Assembly: GCA_010032085.1 (NCBI GenBank)
Contig: RGYL01000041.1
Coordinates: forward strand, 1 to 7,015
Source of the DNA: Actinomycetota bacterium
Lineage (GTDB): Bacteria; Actinomycetota; Actinomycetes; Nanopelagicales; Nanopelagicaceae
Direction of reading: 5' to 3'
Length of the DNA stretch: 7,015 bases
Below the pieces are notes generated by a model. It was not told where the DNA came from and did not search any database. It was given only the letters and a program-made list of their open reading frames with translations. A program made the translations under genes and the position numbers. Position 1 is the first letter of the stretch, and every line of letters starts with the position of its first letter. Positions 1 through 6,038 of the stretch are shown here, one piece after another.

Positions 1-333
1 CGCATTTGCACCGAGTGTTGATGGATCGCGAGGTACGCGCCAGAAATCTTGTCCACCGTAGAAAGCATTTGCATTTTTCACGTGATAGAGCGAGAGCACA
101 TCGCGCTGTACTCGGAAAATATCTTCTGGATAACGGACATGAGAAATTAGCGCCTCACTCATCTCTGACTTTGGCTTAACAACGCCCGGGAATGCCTTCA
201 TCCACGTCTTCAAGACTGGATCATTCTCATCCCATGCGTATAACGTGACAGTTCCATCGTAGGCATCAACAGTTGCCTTAACTGAATTGCGGATGTAATT
301 GATAGTTGAATTTGGAACTGCGGTAAGTGCGTA
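1..333 (-). pseudogene. UPF0182 gene, third fragment in a third frame, runs off the left edge
   Basis: Reading the minus strand with codons ending at position 1 gives an open, clearly family-like sequence: 'ALTAVPNSTINYIRNSVKAT', 'VDAYDGTVTLYAWDE', 'DPVLKTWMKAFPG', 'VKPKSEMSEALISHVRYPED' and 'QDFWRVPRDPS'. It joins the middle fragment near position 330, where 'GYT' is followed at once by 'ALTAVPNS'. The intervening segment, which I recall as roughly 15-30 residues containing a YPYS-like stretch, is missing and the frame changes. No start codon or RBS is expected here. The gene continues beyond the window, so its C-terminus cannot be judged. Confidence 0.8.
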
Positions 334-710
334 TAACCATCAATCATCCAGACAATTTTGTTATCAACAATTGCGGGATATGGATCGCCATCAATCTTTA
401 ACCAAGGGGCAACTTTCGCTACCCGCTCGCGCGGAACGCGATTGAAAATCACCTTTGATTGATCATTTATTAAATCAGTAAGGAGTATTCGCTGCTCTTG
501 GTAGTGGATAGCAAAGAGAAGTCTGGAGAAGAGTGAGCCCATCGGGACTCCGCCTTTTCCAGTGTAGGTGTAATTCTTCTGGCCATTTGGCGAAGCATCA
601 TCTGGGTAGTCGAATTCGACTGGTTCGCTTCCTTTAAGTCCCCCGACAATTGAATACTCGGGATTGTTTTCGCCAAAGTAAATACGGGGCTGATACTCGC
701 CGAGCTCGCC
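210..710 (-). pseudogene. UPF0182 gene, middle fragment in a second frame
   Basis: Translated from about 710 downward, this stretch gives clear UPF0182 sequence: 'GELGEYQPRIYFGENNPEYS', then 'VEFDYPDDASPNGQ', 'GVPMGSLFSRLLFAI', 'PRERVAKVAPWLKIDGDPYP' and 'IVWMIDGYT'. It follows the first fragment directly in the DNA but in another frame. From memory of the family, about 65-85 residues normally found between 'DIDRY' and 'GELG..PRIYFGE' are absent. Family homology stops again at about position 332; the codons from there to the stop at 210 are a frameshifted tail. The internal ATG at 542 belongs to a conserved 'GVPMGSLF' stretch and is not a real start. This is part of one broken gene, not a separate gene. 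Confidence 0.8.
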
Positions 711-1939
711 CTGTATCTATCAATGTCGAGGGACTCATTAAATGCGTAATAAGGGCGAATCTGTTGGAGTTGGCGGAAAGTTGAGGAGAGCACATTTGGA
801 TCCATCAATCGGATATTTGAAATGGTTGCTTGATCATCGGCTAACTGGCCTGCGCTGGTATTTAGAGTCGCTTGATAATCGCGGACTTCCACTTTATCTA
901 AACCATATGCGAGCCTTGTCGCTTCGATGTTGCGCTGAATAAACGGTGCTTCTTTTGATGATTCAGTTGGCTTCACTTGGAATTGTTGAATCAAAGCTGG
1001 ATAAACACCGGCGACTAAGAATGAAGAGAGACCAAGTAGAGCCGTTCCGGCAGCGGGCAAAACCCAAGAGCGGCGGAAAATATTTGCGAAGAAGAGCAGA
1101 GCACAGATCGCTGCTATTCCGGTGAGGATTGATTTGGCTGGAAGAACAGCATTTACATCCGTGAAGGTTAAACCGGTGATGATTCCTTCATCAGAAGTTG
1201 CGAGTGCAAAACGATCCAACCAATAGGCAACTGCCTTTAGCGCAACAATTAGACCCAAGAGAATTGAAATCTGTACGCGCGCCGTCACAGTGGTGCGATC
1301 TTCGCGAACTTGCGGGCGAATGCCACCATAGATGTAGTGCACTACCGCCGAGGCGATAGTCGCGAGAATTAGAGTTGATATTCCCCAACCAACAAGTGAT
1401 TGCCAAAACGGCAAGGTAAACATGAAGAAAGATGCGTCGCGGCCGAATTGCGGATCGTTTACTCCAAATGGCGTGGCATTGCGATAGAGCATCCAGCCTT
1501 CCCAGAAACGAGAGCCGGCATTGCCTGCAAAATAAAAGATAGCGAGTGAGATTCCGATAATTGCAGCGCGCTTGATTGGTTCGATTTGAGCGCGATATCT
1601 CTCTAGATTATCTGCTTCAACAGTTAATGGAACATAGATTGGTCGCTTCTTGTAAGCGATAAGTATGTTGGTAACGATGAGCAATGAAGTGAGTAATCCA
1701 AAAATTGCGAAGAGAGCTGCGCGAGTAGTTAGTAATTTCGTCCAGACATCGCTGTACTCAACAGAGCGGAACCAGAGATAGTCGACATAGAAACCACTCA
1801 AGGAGACGAGAACAACCGCTAGCACCGTAAGGACTGCGATTGTTAGCGGGAGCGCGCCAATGCGTCGCCGCTCCCCCGGATTGCGCCTTGGGAAATTTAA
1901 ATTACGGAAGGGATTGTCTGGGTTATCTCCAAATGCCAT
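470..1939 (-). CDS. UPF0182 (COG1615) family membrane protein, N-terminal fragment of a disrupted gene
   Basis: Large integral membrane protein of unknown function, found widely in actinobacteria. The N-terminus has about seven hydrophobic spans (roughly residues 28-51, 74-96, 125-143, 176-203, 222-241, 271-288 and 292-317). The conserved extracytoplasmic part then begins, with family-like stretches such as 'RNIEATRLAYGLD', 'TFRQLQQIRPYY' and 'LDIDRY'. Family homology stops at about R410 (near position 711). The last 79 residues (711 down to 470) are an out-of-frame translation rich in Ser and Thr, because the conserved continuation sits in another frame. Normal family length is about 900-1000 aa. 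The ATG at 1939 is the natural start. No good Shine-Dalgarno is visible, but TAATCT lies 6 nt upstream, which would suit a leaderless transcript. It starts 20 nt after the YlbL-type gene and may share its operon. The family call is firm; whether this fragment is functional is doubtful. Confidence 0.85.
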   Translation of the reverse strand: MAFGDNPDNPFRNLNFPRRNPGERRRIGALPLTIAVLTVLAVVLVSLSGFYVDYLWFRSVEYSDVWTKLLTTRAALFAIFGLLTSLLIVTNILIAYKKRPIYVPLTVEADNLERYRAQIEPIKRAAIIGISLAIFYFAGNAGSRFWEGWMLYRNATPFGVNDPQFGRDASFFMFTLPFWQSLVGWGISTLILATIASAVVHYIYGGIRPQVREDRTTVTARVQISILLGLIVALKAVAYWLDRFALATSDEGIITGLTFTDVNAVLPAKSILTGIAAICALLFFANIFRRSWVLPAAGTALLGLSSFLVAGVYPALIQQFQVKPTESSKEAPFIQRNIEATRLAYGLDKVEVRDYQATLNTSAGQLADDQATISNIRLMDPNVLSSTFRQLQQIRPYYAFNESLDIDRYRASSASISPVFTLAKTIPSIQLSGDLKEANQSNSTTQMMLRQMARRITPTLEKAESRWAHSSPDFSLLSTTKSSEYSLLI

Positions 1940-1945
1940 GGGGCG

Positions 1946-1951
1946 AGATTA
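1946..1951 (-). promoter_or_regulatory. Possible -10 element for a leaderless UPF0182 transcript
   Basis: On the minus strand TAATCT is followed by 6 nt and then the ATG at 1939. That spacing would place the transcription start at or next to the start codon. There is no Shine-Dalgarno in between, and leaderless mRNAs are common in actinobacteria. No convincing -35 box is seen, and read-through from the YlbL-type gene is an equally good explanation. Confidence 0.3.
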
Positions 1952-1959
1952 GCCAAGGT

Positions 1960-3012
1960 TTAGCAGGTAGGAAATCTGAAGTCATCGGGCGCTCTCAAAG
2001 CTGCCAAAGCTTCCTGCAAAGTTGAGACCGGGATTACTTTTAAGCCCTTTGGTACATGCTTTATGTCGGGGCAGTTAGCTCTTGGGGCTAAGAAAATCGT
2101 TGCTCCTTTTCGAGAAGCGCCGATCATCTTCTCCTCGATACCACCAATTCCCCCAACATCACCGGCCGGATTAATTGTTCCGGTCCCGGCAATACTGCGA
2201 CCTCTGAGCAAATCCTCAGGAGTCAACTTCTCAATCACGCCTACGGCAAAGATGAGGCCCGCGCTCGGTCCACCAACGCCTCGAATATTGAAATCAATAT
2301 CTATCGGGAACTTTGCTGTTGTTCCTACCAAAATGCCAATAGCTGGCTTATTGGGCTCGGCCCCAGGCTCTTGGCTTGCTACTAAGCGAACTTGCTCTTT
2401 AATAATTTTGGTTTCGCCATTAACCGATCGCTCAATCTCAACTTCAACTAAATCTCCGACCTTTAATTCTTTGTAGGAATTTCGAATCGCTTCGAATGAG
2501 GTAATCAAAGTGCCATTCACTCGAAGAACCCGATCTCCCCGTTCGAAAAAATTCTTTCCTTCGGAATAGTCACGAATATCGCTGATGAAATAAATCTCCT
2601 CGATCTTGTATCCAAGATAGTTAAGAGCAGCAGCAGTTGCCGTAACTTTCGAGCTCGCCATTTCAGCGCGCGAATCTCGCTCCACCGTTTTTCCTTTTAT
2701 AACGGGGGGATAGATCGATTCTCGTGGTAGCACGACATGTGGACCGATTGCCCAGTTATAAATGGTCTCTGCGCCAAATACCGGCGAGTTTGGGTTGGTA
2801 ACCAGAATTGAAGTTATGTAGAGCTTTCCATTTGGCTTGTAGGAAGGCGCATCATTAATTTCAATTAGTTTTCCAGAGACATTATCTGGAACTCCCGGTT
2901 TGAAAAAGACATATGGAATCGGCGCTACCAGCGTTGCAATCGTGAGCAGAAAGAAGAAGAACTTGGCGGGGAAAGACCAGCGGTAGCGAAGTGGTGATAT
3001 CGAATTAAACAT
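1960..3012 (-). CDS. ylbL: YlbL-type PDZ / Lon-like serine protease, membrane anchored
   Basis: Predicted membrane-tethered serine peptidase of 350 aa, close to the usual length of about 340 aa. An N-terminal membrane anchor covers about residues 16-37, followed by an extracytoplasmic region. A PDZ domain lies at about 155-212 ('FFERGDRVLRVNG'). The C-terminal Lon-type (S16) catalytic domain has the nucleophile Ser250 in 'GVGGPSAGLIFAVG' and Lys295 in 'GGIGGIEEKMIGA'. The Ser-Lys spacing of 45 is close to that of Lon. The Bacillus subtilis homologue YlbL (DdcP) helps remove the division inhibitor YneA after DNA damage; the actinobacterial substrate is unknown to me. The ATG at 3012 overlaps the end of the upstream small membrane gene by 8 nt and has no strong RBS, so translational coupling is likely. 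UPF0182 follows after 20 nt. Both catalytic residues are present, so it should be active. Confidence 0.93.
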   Translation of the reverse strand: MFNSISPLRYRWSFPAKFFFFLLTIATLVAPIPYVFFKPGVPDNVSGKLIEINDAPSYKPNGKLYITSILVTNPNSPVFGAETIYNWAIGPHVVLPRESIYPPVIKGKTVERDSRAEMASSKVTATAAALNYLGYKIEEIYFISDIRDYSEGKNFFERGDRVLRVNGTLITSFEAIRNSYKELKVGDLVEVEIERSVNGETKIIKEQVRLVASQEPGAEPNKPAIGILVGTTAKFPIDIDFNIRGVGGPSAGLIFAVGVIEKLTPEDLLRGRSIAGTGTINPAGDVGGIGGIEEKMIGASRKGATIFLAPRANCPDIKHVPKGLKVIPVSTLQEALAALRAPDDFRFPTC

Positions 3013-3196
3013 CTGGATTATTACGCCTAAAGGATTCTTGGAATTTTCGGAATCTTCCCACTGAGCGTTCAGTATTGCGGTCGTATTTGGATTTCAGTCG
3101 TGTGACCCAATAGGCATATGCAAGGCCACCAATTAGTGCGACGATTGGGATAATCCACCAAACGAGAGCTGAGACCGGGGCCGAGGAGCTGTTCAC
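3005..3196 (-). CDS. Small single-span membrane protein, first gene of the minus-strand operon
   Basis: A 63-aa protein with one hydrophobic span at about residues 10-30 ('ALVWWIIPIVALIGGLAYAY') and a strongly basic tail ('RLKSKYDRNTERSVGRFRKF'), suggesting a short outside N-terminus and a cytoplasmic positive tail. I do not know a function. A small protein of this type next to the YlbL-like gene is, as I recall, common in actinobacteria, and the 8-nt overlap with the protease gene supports a real, co-translated gene. The start is GTG at 3196. AAGGAG lies only 1 nt upstream, unusually close, but no other in-frame ATG, GTG or TTG is placed better. It could act as a partner or anchor for the protease; that is inference. 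Confidence 0.75.
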   Translation of the reverse strand: MNSSSAPVSALVWWIIPIVALIGGLAYAYWVTRLKSKYDRNTERSVGRFRKFQESFRRNNPDV

Positions 3197-3307
3197 GCTC
3201 CTTAGCCTAGAAGAGTTAGCCCCGCGGCGCTCTTTCCGGGAAGATTTCGCGATGCTCTTTGGTTGGAGCGACTAGAAGCATCAGCAACACTTCGAAAGGT
3301 TTGAGAG
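3197..3307. promoter_or_regulatory. Divergent intergenic region between the small membrane gene and the DUF2342 gene
   Basis: These 111 bp separate the minus-strand operon from the plus-strand DUF2342 gene, so they should hold promoters for both directions. On the minus strand AAGGAG (3203-3198) serves the small membrane gene. On the plus strand GAAAGG (3294-3299) sits 8 nt before the ATG at 3308. I could not pick -10/-35 pairs with confidence. The heptamer CTAGAAG occurs twice (3207-3213 and 3272-3278). Confidence 0.5.
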
Positions 3308-4738
3308 ATGGCTGGTTTTGGATTTACGCCACCGGGTGATCCAAACGACCCGGAAAACAATAACCCCAGCAATAATCCCAACAACAATCCATTCGGCAAT
3401 TTCGGAGATATTTTTCAGCAATTCTCAAAGATGGGATTAAATCTTCAAGGATTAATGGCCTCACTTTCCGGACAGAAATCTCCCGCTTCCCTCTCAAAAG
3501 AAATGATCCGCGATATCTCCCGGAAATTCCTTTCGGCTCATGGCGAGCAACCCGTCTCAATCGCAGACCTCACTGCCGCCCAAGAGGCTTTAAATATCGC
3601 TGACTTATGGTTAAACGAAGCCACCGTTTTTCCACCACTTCCTATTCCTGATACCTGTGCGCTAAGTCGTCGAGATTGGATTGATTCAACACTTGCTGGT
3701 TGGGAGGAAATTGCAAGGCCGCTAGTCGAAGGAATGAGCGATGCAATGTCTTCAATGCTCCGGGAAAATTTCGGAGAGAATTCAATTGAAGGATTTAATA
3801 TCCCAGGATTTGGCGCTGGATTACCGGGAATGCAAATCCCACAACCCGTACTTGCCTCCATTATGGGAACATTTATGAGTTCGCTAATTAGTAGCCAACT
3901 AGGTCAAACAATTGGAAATCTCTCAACAACTGTTACTGGCGCAAATGATGTTGCGCTGCCACTTTCCAAGGAGATCCGCCCCGGCTTGATCCCACAGAAC
4001 GCGAAGATTTGGGGGCATGGACTTGATATTGAAGAACATGAAGTTCGGATTTATCTATCGTTGCGCGAAATTGCAGCAGCTCGTCTATTTGCCAGCGCGC
4101 CTTGGTTGCGCGATTACATTCGCACCGCGATTGCAACTTACGGAAAGGGAATCCGCGTTGATATCACTGCGATAACCGAACAAGCGCAGGAAGCGATGAA
4201 CTCAGGGCAACTAGATCCAGCAAATCCCGAATCATTAACCCTTGCTCTATCGGGTGGACTCTTCACGCCGGAAGAGACGCCTGCACAAAAGAGCGCACTT
4301 GAAAATCTCGAGACCTTACTTGCGCTAATTGATGGCTGGATTGATGCAGTTGTAACCCAAGCTGCAAAAGATCGACTTCCTTCATTAATTAAATTACGCG
4401 AAACCCAACAGCGCCGGCGCGCTACTAAATCGCCAACTCAAGAACTCTTTGCCTCTCTTGTGGGACTTGAAGTTTCACCACGTAGAACCCGCGAGGCGAG
4501 CGCATTCTGGGAGAAAGTTGTGGAATTGCGGGATGTTAAGACGAGAGATGAAATTTGGGATGAAGCATTTCTATTGCCGAGAGGCGAGCAACTCTCTAAA
4601 GGCGAAGTCCCCGGGCGCACAATTTCTTATCTGCCTTCCCCTTGCAGATACGAAACGGTTATCCGAGGACTTCGTTGGCGCAAAGTACGACATCAATGCG
4701 CAACTAAGCAACTCCCCTCACCTCCGAAAACCTCGTAA
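3308..4738 (+). CDS. DUF2342 family 'zinc-dependent metalloprotease' homologue
   Basis: A 476-aa protein of a family abundant in actinobacteria (COG5282), usually labelled a putative zinc-dependent metalloprotease or hydrolase without proven activity. The N-terminus is Asn/Pro-rich and low in complexity (about residues 8-35). Family stretches follow: 'ADLWLNEAT', 'LGQTIGNLSTTVTG', 'VALPLS', 'EVRIYLSLREIAAARLFAS', 'PWLRDYI', 'DPANPESLTLALSGGLFTPE', 'GWIDAVV' and 'LVGLEVSPRRTREASAFWE'. The stretch at 252-267 reads 'LREIAAARLFASAPWL'. Relatives I recall often have His there ('REAAHxRLF'), so metal binding is uncertain. The ATG at 3308 has a good RBS (GAAAGG, 8 nt spacing). Residues after about 424 are basic and contain Cys and Trp ('CRYETVIRGLRWRKVRHQC'), unlike the rest of the protein. 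The +1 frame ending at 4757 gives a more family-like acidic tail, so a frameshift near the 3' end is suspected. Confidence 0.85.
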   Translation: MAGFGFTPPGDPNDPENNNPSNNPNNNPFGNFGDIFQQFSKMGLNLQGLMASLSGQKSPASLSKEMIRDISRKFLSAHGEQPVSIADLTAAQEALNIADLWLNEATVFPPLPIPDTCALSRRDWIDSTLAGWEEIARPLVEGMSDAMSSMLRENFGENSIEGFNIPGFGAGLPGMQIPQPVLASIMGTFMSSLISSQLGQTIGNLSTTVTGANDVALPLSKEIRPGLIPQNAKIWGHGLDIEEHEVRIYLSLREIAAARLFASAPWLRDYIRTAIATYGKGIRVDITAITEQAQEAMNSGQLDPANPESLTLALSGGLFTPEETPAQKSALENLETLLALIDGWIDAVVTQAAKDRLPSLIKLRETQQRRRATKSPTQELFASLVGLEVSPRRTREASAFWEKVVELRDVKTRDEIWDEAFLLPRGEQLSKGEVPGRTISYLPSPCRYETVIRGLRWRKVRHQCATKQLPSPPKTS

Positions 4739-4764
4739 AAGACTCACCTTTGACTAGAGAGTTT

Positions 4765-4797
4765 TGTTAACAGTGGCGCGCCACCTTGGAATTCCAA
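4765..4797. repeat. Cluster of three adjacent perfect palindromes
   Basis: Just after the end of the DUF2342 gene, in either frame, three perfect palindromes lie almost end to end: TGTTAACA (4765-4772), GTGGCGCGCCAC (4773-4784) and TTGGAATTCCAA (4786-4797). Each is perfectly self-complementary. The central GC-rich one could form a hairpin, but it has no loop and no U-tract, so it is not a standard terminator. They could instead be dimeric protein-binding sites. The function is unknown. Confidence 0.75.
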
Positions 4798-4831
4798 CAA
4801 TTAACGAGCAACATCAGGCCGATGCGCCAAT

Positions 4832-4879
4832 GGATATCTGGGTTAGTGGATATGTGCATTAGCGGATATCTGCGTTAGG
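4832..4879 (+). repeat. Three tandem 16-bp repeats upstream of the YgjP-type gene
   Basis: The three copies are GGATATCTGGGTTAGT (4832-4847), GGATATGTGCATTAGC (4848-4863) and GGATATCTGCGTTAGG (4864-4879). They share the pattern GGATATSTGSRTTAGN with no spacers. The last copy runs into the purine-rich RBS (AGGGGGA, 4877-4883) of the next gene, and a partial echo, TGGATAAC, spans its start codon. An in-frame stop (TAG at 4860-4862) inside the array rules out an upstream extension of the next gene through all copies. Possible regulator-binding array or recent slippage product. Confidence 0.8.
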
Positions 4880-4886
4880 GGGACGT

Positions 4887-5492
4887 GTGGATAACTTCAT
4901 TCAGGATGAGTTCTTCGAGGCTACTCTCCCGAATATGCGCGCCCAAGCCTCTAAATCCACGAGTGAAGTAAGAATTCCGCCAACCGAGATTGCCGGCGGG
5001 GCTGAAGTACGCGTGATAAAAAGTTCGCGGCGGCGACGATCAATAAGTGCGTATCGCGAACATGGTGCGATTGTTATCCAAGTTCCCGCTCGGTTATCGA
5101 ATTCCAAAATTCAAGAGGTCATACCAGAGATGGTGGAGAAGATTCTCTCCCGCGAGGCTCGCGAGAAGATGAGCGATAAAGAGTTATTTGAAAGAGCCCT
5201 CGAGCTGCTTGAAAAATACCTACCTGAATTTAAAGTCTCGCCCGTGAGCGTGGTCTGGCGCTCAATGAGCGAGCGTTGGGGTTCCTGCACCACCCAAGAT
5301 CGGACAATTCGAATCTCAGATCGATTAAATGGCGCCCCTGATTATGTTGTGGACTATCTACTCGTTCATGAATTGATTCATCTTGAGATTCCCGATCACG
5401 GTGATGGCTTTGAGAACTTGCTCGCGCGTTATGAACGCTCTGACCTTGCCAGCGCCTTCCTTGAGGGCTACGAGGCGGGCGCCCGGGGTTAG
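4887..5492 (+). CDS. YgjP/WLM-type (DUF45) HExxH zinc metallopeptidase
   Basis: Predicted cytoplasmic metallopeptidase of 201 aa. It has the family signature 'RWGSCT' at 130-135 and the zinc site HELIH at 161-165, followed by His171 in 'PDHGDGF' as the likely third ligand, with Glu162 as catalytic base. A helical, charged middle (about 70-112) precedes the catalytic part. No signal peptide or membrane span is seen. Relatives include E. coli YgjP and the SprT/WLM group; the physiological substrate is unknown. The GTG at 4887 is the first usable start after an in-frame stop at 4860. Its purine-rich AGGGGGA lies only 3 nt upstream, so the ATG at 4935 (residue 17) is a possible alternative; the first 16 residues look unconserved. 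It is probably transcribed with, or from just downstream of, the DUF2342 gene. Key residues are intact. Confidence 0.9.
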   Translation: MDNFIQDEFFEATLPNMRAQASKSTSEVRIPPTEIAGGAEVRVIKSSRRRRSISAYREHGAIVIQVPARLSNSKIQEVIPEMVEKILSREAREKMSDKELFERALELLEKYLPEFKVSPVSVVWRSMSERWGSCTTQDRTIRISDRLNGAPDYVVDYLLVHELIHLEIPDHGDGFENLLARYERSDLASAFLEGYEAGARG

Positions 5493-5714
5493 TGCCAACT
5501 CACTTGGCTTAATCCGCTCCTCTCTCCTGCTTTGCCCTTGATTTCTCCTAATTGGCCTTGATTTCTCCTTGGATTGCCCGTTTTGGCGGAATTTTGCCGA
5601 ATAAAGGAGAGGAAACGCGCTCAACGAGCGCGAATTGCGAGGGTTTGAGCGCGGCCCGGGGGTATGGTTGAGCGTATTCGCAGGCAGAAGAACCTGTGAG
5701 GATCGGAGGAAAGA
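5493..5714 (+). promoter_or_regulatory. 222-bp repeat-rich leader between the YgjP-type and DUF5679 genes
   Basis: No gene is apparent here. It contains a perfect 14-bp direct repeat CCTTGATTTCTCCT at 5536-5549 and 5556-5569 (period 20 bp), and a perfect hairpin CGCGCTC-AAC-GAGCGCG at 5616-5632 without a U-tract. A TANNNT hexamer, TATGGT (5663-5668), is a possible -10 for the DUF5679 gene, but I see no well-spaced -35. GGAGGA at 5705-5710, 4 nt before the ATG, is the strong RBS of DUF5679. The upstream CCTCTCTCCT (5519-5528) nearly complements AGGAGAGG (5605-5612). Confidence 0.45.
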
Positions 5715-5873
5715 ATGGCTGAGACATATAAGGGTGAGGCTTATTGCGTTAAGTGCAAGGAGAAGCGCCAGTTCGAAGGAACGGTGAACGTCTCGGACTC
5801 TGGTCGTCGTATGGCTAAGGGCAAGTGCCCTGTATGCAACACCACGGTCAATCGCATCTTGGGCAAAGCCTAA
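5715..5873 (+). CDS. DUF5679 small Cys4 zinc-ribbon protein
   Basis: A 52-aa protein beginning 'MAETYKGEAYCVKCKEKRQF' and ending 'NRILGKA'. Two CxxC pairs (C11/C14 and C38/C41) make a Cys4 zinc ribbon, with a short basic segment ('SGRRMAKGKC') between them. This matches the DUF5679 family, which has no known function; a nucleic-acid-binding or RNA-polymerase-related role is only suggested by fold. The ATG at 5715 has a near-ideal RBS (GGAGGA with 4 nt spacing), and a hairpin terminator follows 16 nt after the stop. The gene therefore looks like a well-translated, probably monocistronic unit. It is an intact full-length family member. Confidence 0.93.
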   Translation: MAETYKGEAYCVKCKEKRQFEGTVNVSDSGRRMAKGKCPVCNTTVNRILGKA

Positions 5874-5889
5874 AAAACCCTCAGTAGTA

Positions 5890-5923
5890 AGAGAGGCGGA
5901 GCGCTACGGCGTCCCGCCTCTTT
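5890..5923 (+). terminator. Hairpin terminator after the DUF5679 gene
   Basis: AGAGAGGCGG (5890-5899) pairs with CCGCCTCTTT (5914-5923) over 10 bp, including one G-U pair. The loop can fold further, with CGC 5902-5904 pairing to GCG 5909-5911 around TACG. Only a short T-run (5921-5923) ends the stem, but the strength of the stem and its place 16 nt after the stop support a factor-independent terminator or 3' stabilising hairpin. Confidence 0.75.
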
Positions 5924-6013
5924 CAGTTTAACCAGACAGTTACGTAGCGCGCATATACCCACAGCCGAAAGTTGGCGTAGCTCAATCTGGCGCGGTGAAG
6001 GTTAAGAATCTCC

Positions 6014-6033
6014 CTCCTTTTAGGTCTAAGGAG
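6014..6033 (+). promoter_or_regulatory. Hairpin that sequesters the RBS of the ThiF-like gene
   Basis: CTCCTT (6014-6019) is perfectly complementary to the Shine-Dalgarno AAGGAG (6028-6033), separated by the 8-nt loop TTAGGTCT. If folded, the RBS of the next gene would be hidden, and the start codon is the weak TTG at 6039. That predicts low or regulated translation. No aptamer-like conserved structure was recognised upstream, so calling it a riboswitch is not justified. Confidence 0.5.
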
Positions 6034-6038
6034 CGCGC

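Noticed and set aside
330..711. Programmed ribosomal frameshifting in UPF0182
   Set aside because: Conserved residues are absent at both junctions, not just frame-shifted, and I see no slippery heptamer. Deletion explains the data better.
2063..2476. 137-aa plus-strand open frame
   Set aside because: It lies wholly antisense to the catalytic and PDZ part of the YlbL-type gene; Pro/Ile/Ser-rich composition typical of a shadow frame; no RBS or family resemblance.
5358..5624. 88-aa minus-strand open frame
   Set aside because: It overlaps the zinc-site end of the YgjP-type gene on the other strand and crosses the repeat-rich leader; no recognisable domain or RBS.
5616..5632. Hairpin CGCGCTC-AAC-GAGCGCG as a terminator of the YgjP-type gene
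   Set aside because: The stem is perfect but no U-tract follows and it lies 124 nt after the stop; kept only as a structural element of the leader.
5971..5990. tRNA-like 5' motif GGCGTAGCTCAATCTGG
   Set aside because: It resembles the acceptor/D-arm start of a tRNA, but no matching GAGC closes the D-stem and there is no anticodon arm, T-loop or 3' acceptor. The core TTGGCGTAGC also recurs at 6092-6101 inside the ThiF-like gene.
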